From Aurantimonas manganoxydans SI85-9A1 (GTDB lineage Bacteria; Pseudomonadota; Alphaproteobacteria; Rhizobiales; Rhizobiaceae), in the NCBI RefSeq assembly GCF_000153465.1, contig NZ_CH672387.1:895180-959179 (forward strand): a stretch of DNA of 64,000 nucleotides, read 5' to 3'. A program made the translations under genes and the position numbers. The notes beneath the pieces are model-generated. The model worked only from the letters and a program-made list of their open reading frames with translations, was not told where the DNA came from and made no database searches. Each line of letters starts with the position of its first letter. The stretch's first letter is position 1. This document shows positions 7,959 to 16,563 of the stretch, piece after piece.

Positions 7959-8930
7959 ATGGCCTACAAGCTCGACCCCGCCGCGCCGCTCGATGCCGAG
8001 TTCCGGCGCATCGCCGGCGAGCAGCTGCGCCGGGCGGAGCGGGTGCTGGTGGCGGCGGATGGCGACCCGAATGCCGCCGTGCACGAGGCGCGCAAGCGGC
8101 TGAAGAAGCTGCGCGGCCTGACGCGGCTGGTCCGCGATGCACGGCCTGCCTTCCACGCAAAGGAGAATGCCCGCTACCGCGATCTGGCGCGAAGCCTGTC
8201 GGGGGCGCGCGACAGCGGCGCGCTGGTGGAGGCGCTCGACCGGCTTGCGGATCATTACGGGGCGGAGGTGGCGCCGACCGTCTTCGAGCATGTGCGCAGC
8301 GAGCTGACGGCGCGGCGCGAGGCGGCGACGTCACGCGATCTCGGCCCGGCGATCGAGGCGGCGGCGCGAAGCCTGGGAGCGGCCCGCCACAAGCTCGACG
8401 GCTTCGTCATCGCGCCCAAGGACAAGACGGGCGACGCGGCGGCGATCATCGCCGAGGGCTTTGCCCGCACCCATGATCGTGCGCGGTCGGCGCTGGCGAC
8501 GGCGCGCAAGGAGGGCGACGACGAGGCCCTTCACGCGCTGCGCAAGCGGGTCAAATATCACTGGATGCATCTGCGGCTGATCGCACCGCTGTGGCCGGAG
8601 GCGATCGCGCCGCTGACCAAGGCCGCCAAGGCGATCGCCGACGGGCTGGGGCTCGACCATGATTATGCAGTGATGGGCCAGCACATCGCGGCAGAGCCCA
8701 ACGCCTTCGGCTCGCCGCGCGAACTGGCAGTGCTGGCGGCGCTGATCGACCGCCGTCAGGCGGAGTTGCGCGCCGCTGCGCTCGATACGGCGCGGCGGCT
8801 CCTCGCCGACGATCCGGACGGCGTAAAGATGCGGGTGAAGCGGCTTTACCGGGCCGGGCCGGCGCGGACGGCGAGCGATCCCGACGCGCCGGTCGCCTCG
8901 CCGCTGGAGGTCCTGCGTCAGGCGGGTTGA
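7959..8930 (+). CDS. CHAD domain protein, predicted polyphosphate binding
   Basis: 323 residues of mostly alpha-helical sequence with the conserved basic/histidine helices of CHAD domains: AAVHEARKRLKKLRGLTRLVR (split here as VHEARKRLKKLRG) near residue 45 and again ALHALRKRVKYHWMHLRL near residue 190. These helices form a basic groove that binds polyphosphate. GAAGG lies upstream of the ATG at 7959. With the CYTH gene upstream it forms a probable two-gene polyphosphate-related unit; the precise reaction or target is not known. Confidence 0.9.
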   Translation: MAYKLDPAAPLDAEFRRIAGEQLRRAERVLVAADGDPNAAVHEARKRLKKLRGLTRLVRDARPAFHAKENARYRDLARSLSGARDSGALVEALDRLADHYGAEVAPTVFEHVRSELTARREAATSRDLGPAIEAAARSLGAARHKLDGFVIAPKDKTGDAAAIIAEGFARTHDRARSALATARKEGDDEALHALRKRVKYHWMHLRLIAPLWPEAIAPLTKAAKAIADGLGLDHDYAVMGQHIAAEPNAFGSPRELAVLAALIDRRQAELRAAALDTARRLLADDPDGVKMRVKRLYRAGPARTASDPDAPVASPLEVLRQAG

Positions 8931-9301
8931 ATCGCCGCGCGGCGGCCAAAACTCTCAGCCCCGCTATCCGATTGCTTCGTCCATCGGCGCCAACGGCTTG
9001 CGCGGCGCTGCCGCGAACTTGCCGGTTGTGAGGCCGGGGAGGGGGCAGCTAATTGAAAGCAAGCTCGCACAATCGACTGGGTGGCGACTTGCAAGATATG
9101 TCTGCGATCGGCGGGTGCCGAAGGGGTGGGTCAGTAAACGCAAGGCTATTTCCGCTGCTCGCGATTATATTTGTATCGAAAGCAAACTAGTGGTTGCCTT
9201 TTCGCACTCCGCTTAATTCTATTAACTCGTGGCGCCACGATTGCGTGTGAAGCGCAATGAACACAGGCCGTCTCATGCTGGCTGAGCGAAAGGTGTAGCG
9301 A
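8931..9301. other. Intergenic stretch with two inverted repeats before the HNH gene
   Basis: No gene is supported. Base composition becomes less GC-rich toward the HNH gene. A perfect 14-base palindrome TCGTGGCGCCACGA occupies 9227-9240, and ATTGCG (9240-9245) pairs with CGCAAT (9253-9258). These could be an operator or the leader of the HNH gene. Confidence 0.5.
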
Positions 9302-9616
9302 ATGTCGAAGGTGCTGGACGAACTCGCCGCTAGCGCGGACGATCTGGAAAAAGATTTGGCGCGGGCGCTGAGGGCTTACCAGGACACAAAGGCCGAGAAG
9401 GGGGGCTCCCGTCGTATCGGCTATGAGCCGCGCGACATCCGAAAACTAGGCGCTGTGACCGTCATCGAAAGCCGAGTGCGGAAGCAGTCGAGCGGTTTCG
9501 ATGGTGTACCCTCACACTTGAGCTACGAAGCTATCGTTCTTTCCTACCCAGACCGCTTCGCTGATGACGTTGTTGCCATCGCCGCCGAACGGATGGGCCA
9601 AGAAGCTCATCTGCTA
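9302..9616 (+). pseudogene. HNH endonuclease gene, 5' part, interrupted by IS630-family element
   Basis: The frame begins MSKVLDELAASADDLEKDLARALRAY and runs to HLL at 9616, where the IS begins; it then reads into the IS and stops at 9661. The last two bases before the IS are TA, the target of IS630-type elements. Joining base 9616 to base 10671 (one TA copy removed) continues the same reading frame into the HNH part at 10671-11066, giving an intact protein of 236 residues. This N-terminal part has no domain I recognise; it may bind DNA or dimerise. The codon use is less GC-rich than neighbours, suggesting transfer. Confidence 0.75.
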
Positions 9617-9697
9617 GAGCGTCGGACTGAATCCCAGAATCCCCGGTTCGCTTCCCTTTAAGCCTTCACCGTGATTCCCTCGTGTTGGAGGTGGATC

Positions 9698-10087
9698 ATG
9701 AGCAAAAGCTATTCGATTGATCTGCGTGAACGGGTCGCCGGCTTCATCGACAAGGGGCAGTCTCGTCGGGCGGCGGCTCGCCATTTTGGCGTTAGCGAGA
9801 GCTTTGCGATCAAGCTGGACCAGCGGCGAGTCCGGTCAGGATCGATCGCACCGCAGAAGCAAGGCCGCCCTCGCGGTAGCGGAAAGCTGGAGGTGTTTGA
9901 GGCCTTTCTGATCGGCGTCGTCGAAGCCAAGCCCGACATCACCATGCCGGAACTGGCCGCGCTGCTGACGGAGGCGCACAGCGTGACCGCCGCCCCGGCG
10001 GTGCTGTCGCGCTTTCTGTGCCGGCGCGGCTTCACATATAAAAAAATGCCTGATGGCGTCGGAATGCGCACGCGCCAACGTGCGTGA
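9698..10087 (+). CDS. IS630-family transposase, N-terminal frame
   Basis: About 129 residues starting [20 protein letters not shown] behind a GGAGG ribosome binding site. It carries the helix-turn-helix part ([19 protein letters not shown]) and linker of IS630 transposases. Near its end the frame crosses seven A residues (10040-10046); a +1 shift or loss of one A there joins it to the catalytic frame. Alone it would bind inverted repeats but lacks the DDE residues. Confidence 0.88.
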   Translation: MSKSYSIDLRERVAGFIDKGQSRRAAARHFGVSESFAIKLDQRRVRSGSIAPQKQGRPRGSGKLEVFEAFLIGVVEAKPDITMPELAALLTEAHSVTAAPAVLSRFLCRRGFTYKKMPDGVGMRTRQRA

Positions 10088-10655
10088 GGAGCGCCGGGTC
10101 TGGAAGACCAAGCGCCAGCCCCGGATGCGATTGGCGCCGCAGCGTCTGGTGTTCATCGACGAGACGTCGGTGACGACCAAGATGGCCCGGCTGCGCGGCC
10201 GTAGCCGGCGCGGCCGGAGACTGCGCGCCGACGCACCCTTCGGCCACTGGGGCACCCAGACCTTCATTGCCGGCCTGCGCTGCCACGAACTAACCGCACC
10301 CTGGGTCATCGACCGGCCGCTCAACCGATCCGCCTTCGACACCTACATCGAGACCCAGCTCGCGCCGACGCTGCGCAAAGGCGACATCGTCATTCTCGAC
10401 AATCTTGCTGTCCACAAAAGTCAGCGGGCGGCCGAGTGCCTTCGACGAAGAGGCGCCTGGTTCCTATTCCTGCCACCCTATTCGCCGGATCTGAACCCGA
10501 TCGAGATGGCGTTCTCAAAGCTGAAGGCACATCTGCGCAAGGCTGCCGCCAGGACATTCGACGATCTCTGGAAGGCCATCGGCGATATCTGCGGCCTCTT
10601 TGAACCAGAAGAGTGCTGGAACTACCTCAAGGCCGCGGGATATGCGTCTGATTAA
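10053..10655 (+). CDS. IS630-family transposase, catalytic (DDE) frame
   Basis: 200 residues. DDE catalytic residues are visible: D in [11 protein letters not shown] in [11 protein letters not shown] and E in [17 protein letters not shown]. In the fused product the join would read [20 protein letters not shown], close to the usual IS630 linker, so expression probably requires frameshifting or slippage on A7; independent initiation at the ATG 10053 is less likely. The catalytic core looks intact. Confidence 0.88.
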   Translation: MASECARANVREERRVWKTKRQPRMRLAPQRLVFIDETSVTTKMARLRGRSRRGRRLRADAPFGHWGTQTFIAGLRCHELTAPWVIDRPLNRSAFDTYIETQLAPTLRKGDIVILDNLAVHKSQRAAECLRRRGAWFLFLPPYSPDLNPIEMAFSKLKAHLRKAAARTFDDLWKAIGDICGLFEPEECWNYLKAAGYASD

Positions 10656-10670
10656 GCGTCCGACGCTCTA

Positions 10671-11066
10671 GCACCCACAGCGGATCCTGTGGAACTCGAA
10701 CGGCGGGTGAGCCGTCTGTCGGCGCGAGCAACAATAGCGTTTCCAAAGGGCATTGTTCAGCCTAAGCACACTACGAGGACTACCATTGTCTTCCTGCGCG
10801 ACCCCGGCGTCAAAGCGTATGTTCTACGCCGCGCAGGTGGCATATGCGAAGCATGCGATTTCCCCGCGCCTTTCAAGACCGCGCTAGGGGGCGACTTTCT
10901 TGAAGTGCACCATTTGAAGCCCCTTGCGGAGGGAGGCAGTGACCGCGCCCAAAACGCAGTCGCACTTTGCCCGAACTGCCATCGCGCAATGCACCATGCG
11001 AGCGATGCGGGGCAGCGAACCGAGAGGCTCTATGCAAAGATCGGCAGTGTGCTGATCCCGGAGTAG
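10671..11066 (+). pseudogene. HNH endonuclease gene, 3' part
   Basis: This part contains the HNH nuclease core: CEACDFPAPF, then LEVHHLKPLAEGG and VALCPNCHRAMHH, with the two zinc CxxC pairs and the catalytic His pair. A GTG at 10689 could start an N-terminally shortened product, but the frame is open back to the IS boundary at 10671 and matches the frame of 9302-9616. The gene probably encoded a solitary restriction-like nuclease. It ends SVLIPE at 11066. Whether the fragment is still expressed is unknown. Confidence 0.8.
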
Positions 11067-11255
11067 CGAATAAGGTTATCGCTGTTCGATTTCTCTTATG
11101 CGGTCAACGGCCCGCAATCCGAACGGTCATGCAGGCGTACGGAAACGGGACCAGCGCCGATCTTATAAGAAATCTCGAAAGCACGGCGCTTGTCTGCCGG
11201 CGGCGTCCGGTTCTGCTGACGGGCGGCGCGGTTGGAAGCCCAAAGCCCAACGCAA

Positions 11256-11286
11256 GAAGGGCCGCCGGATGAACCGGCGGCCCTTC
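11256..11286 (-). terminator. Long perfect hairpin, likely terminator of the PRC-barrel gene
   Basis: A perfect 13-base stem (11256-11268 with 11274-11286) and five-base loop lies 22 bases beyond the stop codon of the minus-strand gene and could also serve the HNH gene on the other strand. The T content after the stem on the minus strand is modest (TTCTTGCG). Confidence 0.65.
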
Positions 11287-11308
11287 GTTCATGCGGGAGC
11301 GTCGAGGC

Positions 11309-12343
11309 TTACTGCTGGCCGACGGTGATCCGCGTCTCGTCTTCGAGCTCGGGATACTGATCGTCGTCGAACTCGCTCAGCGCGTCGATCTGGCTCTCGG
11401 TGACGTTCGGCGCGATCATGCCGCGGTCGGTCGCCATGAGCGAGGACAGCGGAATCGCCACTTCCTTCTCGCCGAGGCCGAGGAAGCCGCCGGAACCGAT
11501 GACGGCGAAGAGACGGTTGTCGACCTTCACGATCTCCTGGATGTCGCCGAGGACTTCGCCATTGGCGCCGATGATGTCGTAATCGGTGACTTCCTCGACG
11601 GTCATCTCACGCTCGCTCGAAGAGCCCGGATTGATCGCCATGGTCTCGTTGTCGGTCGCCGAGCGGTCGGTTGCCGAAGGGTCGGCCGCTGCGTCCTCGG
11701 AGGTCACGCGCTCCTGACGGTCCTGGCTGGCGGCGTTGCCCTGCTGCTGACGATCCGCGGCGGTGTCTTCCGAGCCCTCCATCGGCGAACCATCGGCGTT
11801 CTGATAGATGATCTTCGGCTCGCCCTTCTCCTGGTTGACGGAGACCTTGGCGTCCTCGCTCTGATAGCGGATCTGCGGGCGCTGCTCGGACTGGCGGACC
11901 TGAACATTGGCGTTGGCCTGGTCGACCGTGACGTTGGCCTGCTCGTCGCCATCGTCGGACGTCTCGACCGCGGCATTGCCGGAATCATCGACGGAGACCC
12001 GCGGCTCGCCCTGGCTGACCGAGACTTCCGGCTGCGCCATCTCGACATCGACATTCGGGTCGGGCATGCGGACGGTGATGGTCGGCTGCGGAATGTCGAC
12101 GCGGATCGTCGGCGCCGGCTGGTTCACCGTGATGGTCGGCTGCGGCTGCGAGACCGAGACGTTCGGATCGGCCTGGTTGACCCGGACGTCGGGCTCCGGA
12201 ACGTCGACCTTCACCGCGGGAGCATCCGGCTGGACAACAACGTCAGCGGTGGAATTTGCATTCACGCTGTTGTTGTCCTGAGCGAAAGCGGTGCCGGTCA
12301 GTGCGGAGCCTGCAAGAAGAGTGACGACGAAAATATTACGCAT
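11309..12343 (-). CDS. Periplasmic PRC-barrel protein with nine-residue repeats
   Basis: 344 residues. A signal peptide (about 1-21, ending AFA) is followed by nine consecutive repeats of exactly nine residues at about 42-122, consensus P-x-[VI]-x-V-x-x-x-x (for example PTITVNQPA, PTIRVDIPQ, PTITVRMPD). Degenerate copies continue to about residue 170. A polar linker rich in D, S, Q and T follows, then a PRC-barrel near residues 250-325 (YDIIGANGEVLGDIQEIV, GLGEKEVAIPLSSL). PRC-barrels mediate protein interactions. The repeat region may form an extended beta structure. Role unknown; the gene is monocistronic. Confidence 0.8.
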   Translation of the reverse strand: MRNIFVVTLLAGSALTGTAFAQDNNSVNANSTADVVVQPDAPAVKVDVPEPDVRVNQADPNVSVSQPQPTITVNQPAPTIRVDIPQPTITVRMPDPNVDVEMAQPEVSVSQGEPRVSVDDSGNAAVETSDDGDEQANVTVDQANANVQVRQSEQRPQIRYQSEDAKVSVNQEKGEPKIIYQNADGSPMEGSEDTAADRQQQGNAASQDRQERVTSEDAAADPSATDRSATDNETMAINPGSSSEREMTVEEVTDYDIIGANGEVLGDIQEIVKVDNRLFAVIGSGGFLGLGEKEVAIPLSSLMATDRGMIAPNVTESQIDALSEFDDDQYPELEDETRITVGQQ

Positions 12344-12699
12344 GTAATATTACCTTTCTATTCGATTGGTAACATAACGAAACCTCCGGTTGAGATCTCG
12401 TCTGCTGGATGATGGCAAAACGGGGGCAGGCCCAGACTGTTCCGTTATTCGTCTTCGGTTTTTGTAGCCGCGACGTGAAAATGGCATGGCTGACCCGTGG
12501 CGATGTGTCGGAGGGGCGCGGCCGGAGCTGCCGTCCCGGCTTCGGGCGGCGCTGCGACCGACTGTCCGACCCGGGCGACGAACCACGCCGGGCAGGAGGC
12601 GGAGCCGGCCGGGCATGATTCTGAGGGGCGGGGTCGCCGATCCTCGACCGTGTCCTAGCTGGAATGGCCGCGAAACCGAGGCGAAGGGAAAGGCGCGCC
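12344..12699. other. Divergent promoter region
   Basis: About 350 bases between the minus-strand PRC-barrel gene and the plus-strand EEP gene. It is moderately AT-rich next to the PRC-barrel start, as expected for a promoter. I see no supported gene and no clear operator. Confidence 0.5.
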
Positions 12700-13779
12700 A
12701 TGAGACAGACCGGTCTGACCATTGCAGTCGTCCTGACGTTGGCGCTCGGCCTGATGACCCTGCTGCCGCTTCTGGAAACCAATGCGTGGTGGGTGCGCTA
12801 CCTCGATTTCGTTCGCCTGTATGTCGGGGGTGCGCTGCTCGTGCTGATCGCCCTCCTCGGCGCCACCAGGGCCTGGCGGTGGCGAACGGGGGCGGCGATC
12901 ATGGCCATCTGTGGGGTGCTGGCGGCGCTGCATCTCGCCAAGCTGCATGTCTATACGCCGGTCGTGGCCCCCATGGCCGCGGCAGCCGCCAGCTGCCCGG
13001 CGGGCTCGGGGCTTTCGGTGATGGTGGCGAACGTCAAGAAGGGCAATCGCGACTTCGCGGCCTTCCGCGCGGTGGTCACCAACGCCGACCCGGACATCCT
13101 GCTGGTCCTGGAAACGGACCAGTGGTGGGACACACAACTGGGCGCCCTGCAGGACCGCTACCGGGCCAGTATCGAGAGCCTGCCGCAGGCCGTCGAATAT
13201 TACGGCCTGCATCTGTTTTCCAAATTTCCGCTGGCCGATCCGGCCGTGGATTTCTGGTTCGAGACCGGCACGCCGAGCGTGACCGCCGATGTCACGCTGC
13301 CGGCCGGCACGGTCCGCTTCATCGGCATTCATCCGCGGCCGCCGCAATCCTTCGAGCATTCCACCGCCCTGCGCGACGGCACGATGGGGCAGGCCGCCCT
13401 TGCGGCGGCCGATTCGACCATGCCGACGATCCTGGCCGGCGATTTCAACGCCGTGCCCTGGGAGCGCACCTTCCGCCGCATGCTGCGGGTGGGCAGGCTC
13501 CTCGATCCGCGGGTCGGCCGCGGCTATTTCGCCACCTACGACGCGGAAAGCCCGATCCTCGCCTGGCCGCTCGACCATATCCTGTTCCAGGACGCGATCG
13601 GCCTGCTCGGCTTTTCGTCGCTGCCCAATGTCGATTCCGACCATTACCCGGTGATGGCCGAATTGTGCCTGGCGCCGGACATGGCCGCCCGGCAGGGCGC
13701 TCCCGCCGAGGAGGACGGCGATCGGGAGGAGTTGCGCCGGGCGATCGAGGCCGCGCACGAGCGCGCGGCGCAGATGTAG
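12700..13779 (+). CDS. Membrane-anchored endonuclease/exonuclease/phosphatase (EEP) family protein
   Basis: 359 residues. The N-terminal 90 residues contain three hydrophobic segments, then an EEP domain: VMVANVKKGNRDFAAF, DILLVLETDQWW (catalytic Glu), FIGIHPRPPQ, ILAGDFNAVPWERTF (catalytic Asp/Asn) and DSDHYPVMAEL (catalytic Asp-His). Family members cleave phosphodiesters in nucleic acid, lipid or inositol phosphate; the membrane segments suggest a lipid or envelope substrate, but this is inference. The start at 12700 has AAGGGAAAGG upstream; a start at 12664 lacks one. It precedes the exchanger gene by 76 bases and may be cotranscribed. Confidence 0.85.
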   Translation: MRQTGLTIAVVLTLALGLMTLLPLLETNAWWVRYLDFVRLYVGGALLVLIALLGATRAWRWRTGAAIMAICGVLAALHLAKLHVYTPVVAPMAAAAASCPAGSGLSVMVANVKKGNRDFAAFRAVVTNADPDILLVLETDQWWDTQLGALQDRYRASIESLPQAVEYYGLHLFSKFPLADPAVDFWFETGTPSVTADVTLPAGTVRFIGIHPRPPQSFEHSTALRDGTMGQAALAAADSTMPTILAGDFNAVPWERTFRRMLRVGRLLDPRVGRGYFATYDAESPILAWPLDHILFQDAIGLLGFSSLPNVDSDHYPVMAELCLAPDMAARQGAPAEEDGDREELRRAIEAAHERAAQM

Positions 13780-13855
13780 GCCGCCAGGCGGACCGCATCG
13801 CGGAGGGAGCCGGCGCACGGGGCCCGCCCGGCGAGGCACGACGAAAGGAGGCCCC

Positions 13856-14887
13856 ATGCTGGGCTTGCAGGATGCATCGATCTGGCTCGTGGGCGGCGCC
13901 TTTCTCGTGGCGGCCGTGGCGATCGGCTTTGCCGGGTTCCGGCTGTCCTATGTGGCCGATACGCTGGCCGACCGGACGGGGATGGGCGAGGTGGTGGCCG
14001 GCGCGCTGTTCGTCGGCGCGGCGACCTCCCTGCCGGGGGCGATCACCTCGATCTCCACCGCCATGCAGGACGCACCGGGCCTGGCCGTCGGCAACGCGCT
14101 GGGCGGGCTGACCGCCCAGACGGCCTTCATCGCCATCGCCGACCTGTTCTATCGCCGGGCCAATCTCGAACATGCCGCCGCCAGCGTGACCGGGCTGGCG
14201 CAGGGCGTGCTGCTGGTGGTGCTCCTGACCATTCCGCTGATCGCCTCGGCGGAACCGCCGGTGACGATCTGGGGCGTGCATCCCGCCTCCGTGGTCATCC
14301 TGATCAGCTATGCCTTCGGCCTGAAGCTGCTCTCCGACATCAAGGACGACCCGATGTGGAAGCCGGTCCAGACATCGGAAACGCGGGAATCGCTGTCGGA
14401 CCCGGAGGAGGGCGATGATCGCGAATCCGGCCGCTCCCTGTGGGGCCGCTTCGCGCTCTATGCCGGAATCACCGCGGTGGCCGGCTACGTCATCGGCGAG
14501 GCGAGCCTGGCCCTCGTCGACCTCACCGGCCTGTCGCAATCGGCGGTCGGCACGATCTTCTCGGCCGTCGCCAATTCGCTGCCGGAACTGGTCACGGCGA
14601 TCGCCGCGGTCCGGATCGGCGCAGTCAGCCTGGCGGTGGGCGACGTGATCGGCGGCAATGCCTTCGAGGTGATGTTCCTCAGCGCCGCCGACTTCTTCTA
14701 TGACGGCTCGATCTATGCGGCGATGGAGCCGCAGGACCGGACCACGGCGATCATCGCCATGCTGATGACCGGCGTGCTGCTGCTCGGCATGCTGCGGCGC
14801 GAGCGCACCGGCCCGGCGGGGATCGGCTTCGAGAGCGTGCTGGTGCTGCTGCTCTATGCCGGCTCGGTGGTGCTGATCTTCCTGTGA
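13856..14887 (+). CDS. CaCA-type cation exchanger subfamily lacking the first-repeat glutamate
   Basis: 343 residues with about ten membrane segments in two halves separated by an acidic loop (residues about 175-195). The second alpha repeat reads ANSLPELVTAI...GDVIGGNAFEV, with the ion-binding Glu. The first repeat reads AATSLPGAITSI...GNALGGLTAQT, where Gly61 replaces the usual Glu. In Na+/Ca2+ exchangers both glutamates bind Ca2+, so ion selectivity is uncertain. GAAAGGAGG lies in front of the ATG. Confidence 0.8.
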   Translation: MLGLQDASIWLVGGAFLVAAVAIGFAGFRLSYVADTLADRTGMGEVVAGALFVGAATSLPGAITSISTAMQDAPGLAVGNALGGLTAQTAFIAIADLFYRRANLEHAAASVTGLAQGVLLVVLLTIPLIASAEPPVTIWGVHPASVVILISYAFGLKLLSDIKDDPMWKPVQTSETRESLSDPEEGDDRESGRSLWGRFALYAGITAVAGYVIGEASLALVDLTGLSQSAVGTIFSAVANSLPELVTAIAAVRIGAVSLAVGDVIGGNAFEVMFLSAADFFYDGSIYAAMEPQDRTTAIIAMLMTGVLLLGMLRRERTGPAGIGFESVLVLLLYAGSVVLIFL

Positions 14888-15015
14888 TCGCCGGCATGGG
14901 GCGTGCGCCCGGACCGACCGCCGGAGGGCGGCGTCCGGCGGGTTGCCGGCGGGGGCATTTCCTCGGCGGCGGTTAGCCGGCATAAAGCGGCCGAAAGACA
15001 CTGGGAGCCCCTGAC

Positions 15016-16224
15016 ATGATCGACGCCTTCATCTGCGACTATATCCGTACCCCCTTCGGCCGCTTCGGCGGCGCCCTGTCGGGGGTTCGCGCCGACGATC
15101 TGGGGGCGGTGCCGATGGCGGCACTGATGGAGCGCAATGGCGGCGTCGACTGGGAGGCGGTGGACGACGTGTTCTATGGCTGCGCCAACCAGGCCGGCGA
15201 AGACAACCGCAACGTGGCACGCATGTCGCTGCTCTTGGCCGGGCTGCCGACCAGCCTGCCGGGCGTGACGCTGAACCGGCTGTGCGGCTCGGGCATGGAC
15301 GCGGTGATCACCGCGGCGCGGGCGATCCGCTCCGGCGAGATGGAGATCGCCATCGCCGGCGGCGTCGAATCCATGTCGCGCGCGCCCTTCGTCATGCCCA
15401 AGGCGGAGACGGCCTTCTCGCGCAATGCGGCGATCTACGACACGACCATCGGCTGGCGCTTCGTCAATCCGCTGATGAAGGCGCAATACGGTGTCGATTC
15501 GATGCCGGAGACCGGCGAGAACGTCGCCGCGGATTACGGCGTCACCCGCGAAGCCCAGGACGCCTTCGCCGTGCGCTCGCAGCACAAGGCCGCGGCGGCG
15601 CAGGCCTCGGGGCGGCTGGCCCGGGAGATCACGCCGGTGACGATCCCGCAGCGCAAGGGCGATCCGGTGGTGGTCGACACCGACGAGCATCCGCGCGGCG
15701 ACACCACGGTGGAGAAGCTGGCCAAGCTGCCGACGCCGTTCCGCAAGGAGGGCGGCACGGTGACGGCCGGCAACGCCTCGGGCGTCAATGACGGCGCCGC
15801 GGCGCTGATCATCGCCTCGGGCGCGGCGGCGCGCCGCCACGGGCTGACGCCGATCGCGCGCATTCTCGGCGGGGCGACGGCCGGCGTCTCGCCGCGGGTG
15901 ATGGGCATGGGGCCGGCGCCGGCCTCGCAGAAGCTCTGCGCCCGGCTGGGGCTCAACCCGACCGATTTCGACGTGATCGAACTGAACGAGGCCTTCGCCA
16001 GCCAGGGCATCGCGGTGCTGCGCGAACTGGGTCTGTCGGAAGAGTCCGAGCATGTGAACCCGAATGGCGGTGCCATCGCCATCGGCCATCCGCTCGGCGC
16101 CTCGGGGGCGCGGATCACCGGCACGGCGGCGCTGGAGCTGTCGCTGACCGGCGCCCGCCGCGCTCTGGCGACCATGTGCATCGGTGTCGGCCAGGGCATC
16201 GCCATCGGCCTCGAGCGGGTCTGA
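15016..16224 (+). CDS. pcaF: Acetyl-CoA acyltransferase, probable 3-oxoadipyl-CoA thiolase
   Basis: 402 residues, full length for a thiolase. Catalytic residues are present: nucleophile Cys90 in LNRLCGSGMDAV, His358 in AIGHPLGASGAR and Cys388 in ATMCIGVGQG. The segments YGCANQAGEDNRNVARM and DTTIGWRFVNPLMKAQYGVD match the PcaF/PaaJ subgroup, which cleaves 3-oxoadipyl-CoA to succinyl-CoA and acetyl-CoA at the end of the beta-ketoadipate or phenylacetate pathway. No other pca or paa gene is adjacent, so a broader thiolase role is possible. Confidence 0.85.
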   Translation: MIDAFICDYIRTPFGRFGGALSGVRADDLGAVPMAALMERNGGVDWEAVDDVFYGCANQAGEDNRNVARMSLLLAGLPTSLPGVTLNRLCGSGMDAVITAARAIRSGEMEIAIAGGVESMSRAPFVMPKAETAFSRNAAIYDTTIGWRFVNPLMKAQYGVDSMPETGENVAADYGVTREAQDAFAVRSQHKAAAAQASGRLAREITPVTIPQRKGDPVVVDTDEHPRGDTTVEKLAKLPTPFRKEGGTVTAGNASGVNDGAAALIIASGAAARRHGLTPIARILGGATAGVSPRVMGMGPAPASQKLCARLGLNPTDFDVIELNEAFASQGIAVLRELGLSEESEHVNPNGGAIAIGHPLGASGARITGTAALELSLTGARRALATMCIGVGQGIAIGLERV

Positions 16225-16563
16225 GGGACCCGGACGCCGCGCCCGAAAGGCCGCCGTCGCACTGTGTTCGCGACGGCGATGCCAGTCCCGTCGGCCTGAC
16301 AGCGCGCAACACCCGTCCGCCGGCGCTCGCCTGCTGCGACAACGGCGGTCTGCAGCGTCGGGGCTTCGTCGGATCGCCGGGGATTCGACCGGCGTGTGCG
16401 CTGATTTCTTAACGGGTTTCCGTGCAACTGGTCCCTGCGACGGTGTTCAGGACCCAATCATATCATAGTATTACTATGTCGTTGGTTGCAGATGCACGCA
16501 ATCAGCGTGGTGGGGCTCCCGAATAACTCAGTCGTGCTTAGTATGACCGGTCGGGAACACCCC
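16225..16563. other. Intergenic region before the PBP/GGDEF-EAL unit
   Basis: About 340 bases. A locally AT-rich patch near 16455-16485 (ATCATATCATAGTATTAC) may hold the promoter of the downstream pair. No gene or clear hairpin supported. Confidence 0.5.

Larger units (their letters stand above)
9617..10668 (+). mobile_element. IS630-family insertion sequence
   Basis: Element of 1052 bases. The ends are inverted: GAGCGTCGGAC at 9617-9627 matches the reverse complement of GTCCGACGCTC at 10658-10668. Both sides are flanked by TA (9615-9616 and 10669-10670), the dinucleotide target duplicated by IS630/Tc1-mariner transposases. It contains two overlapping frames encoding an IS630 transposase. 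It sits inside an HNH endonuclease gene in the same orientation. Confidence 0.9.
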
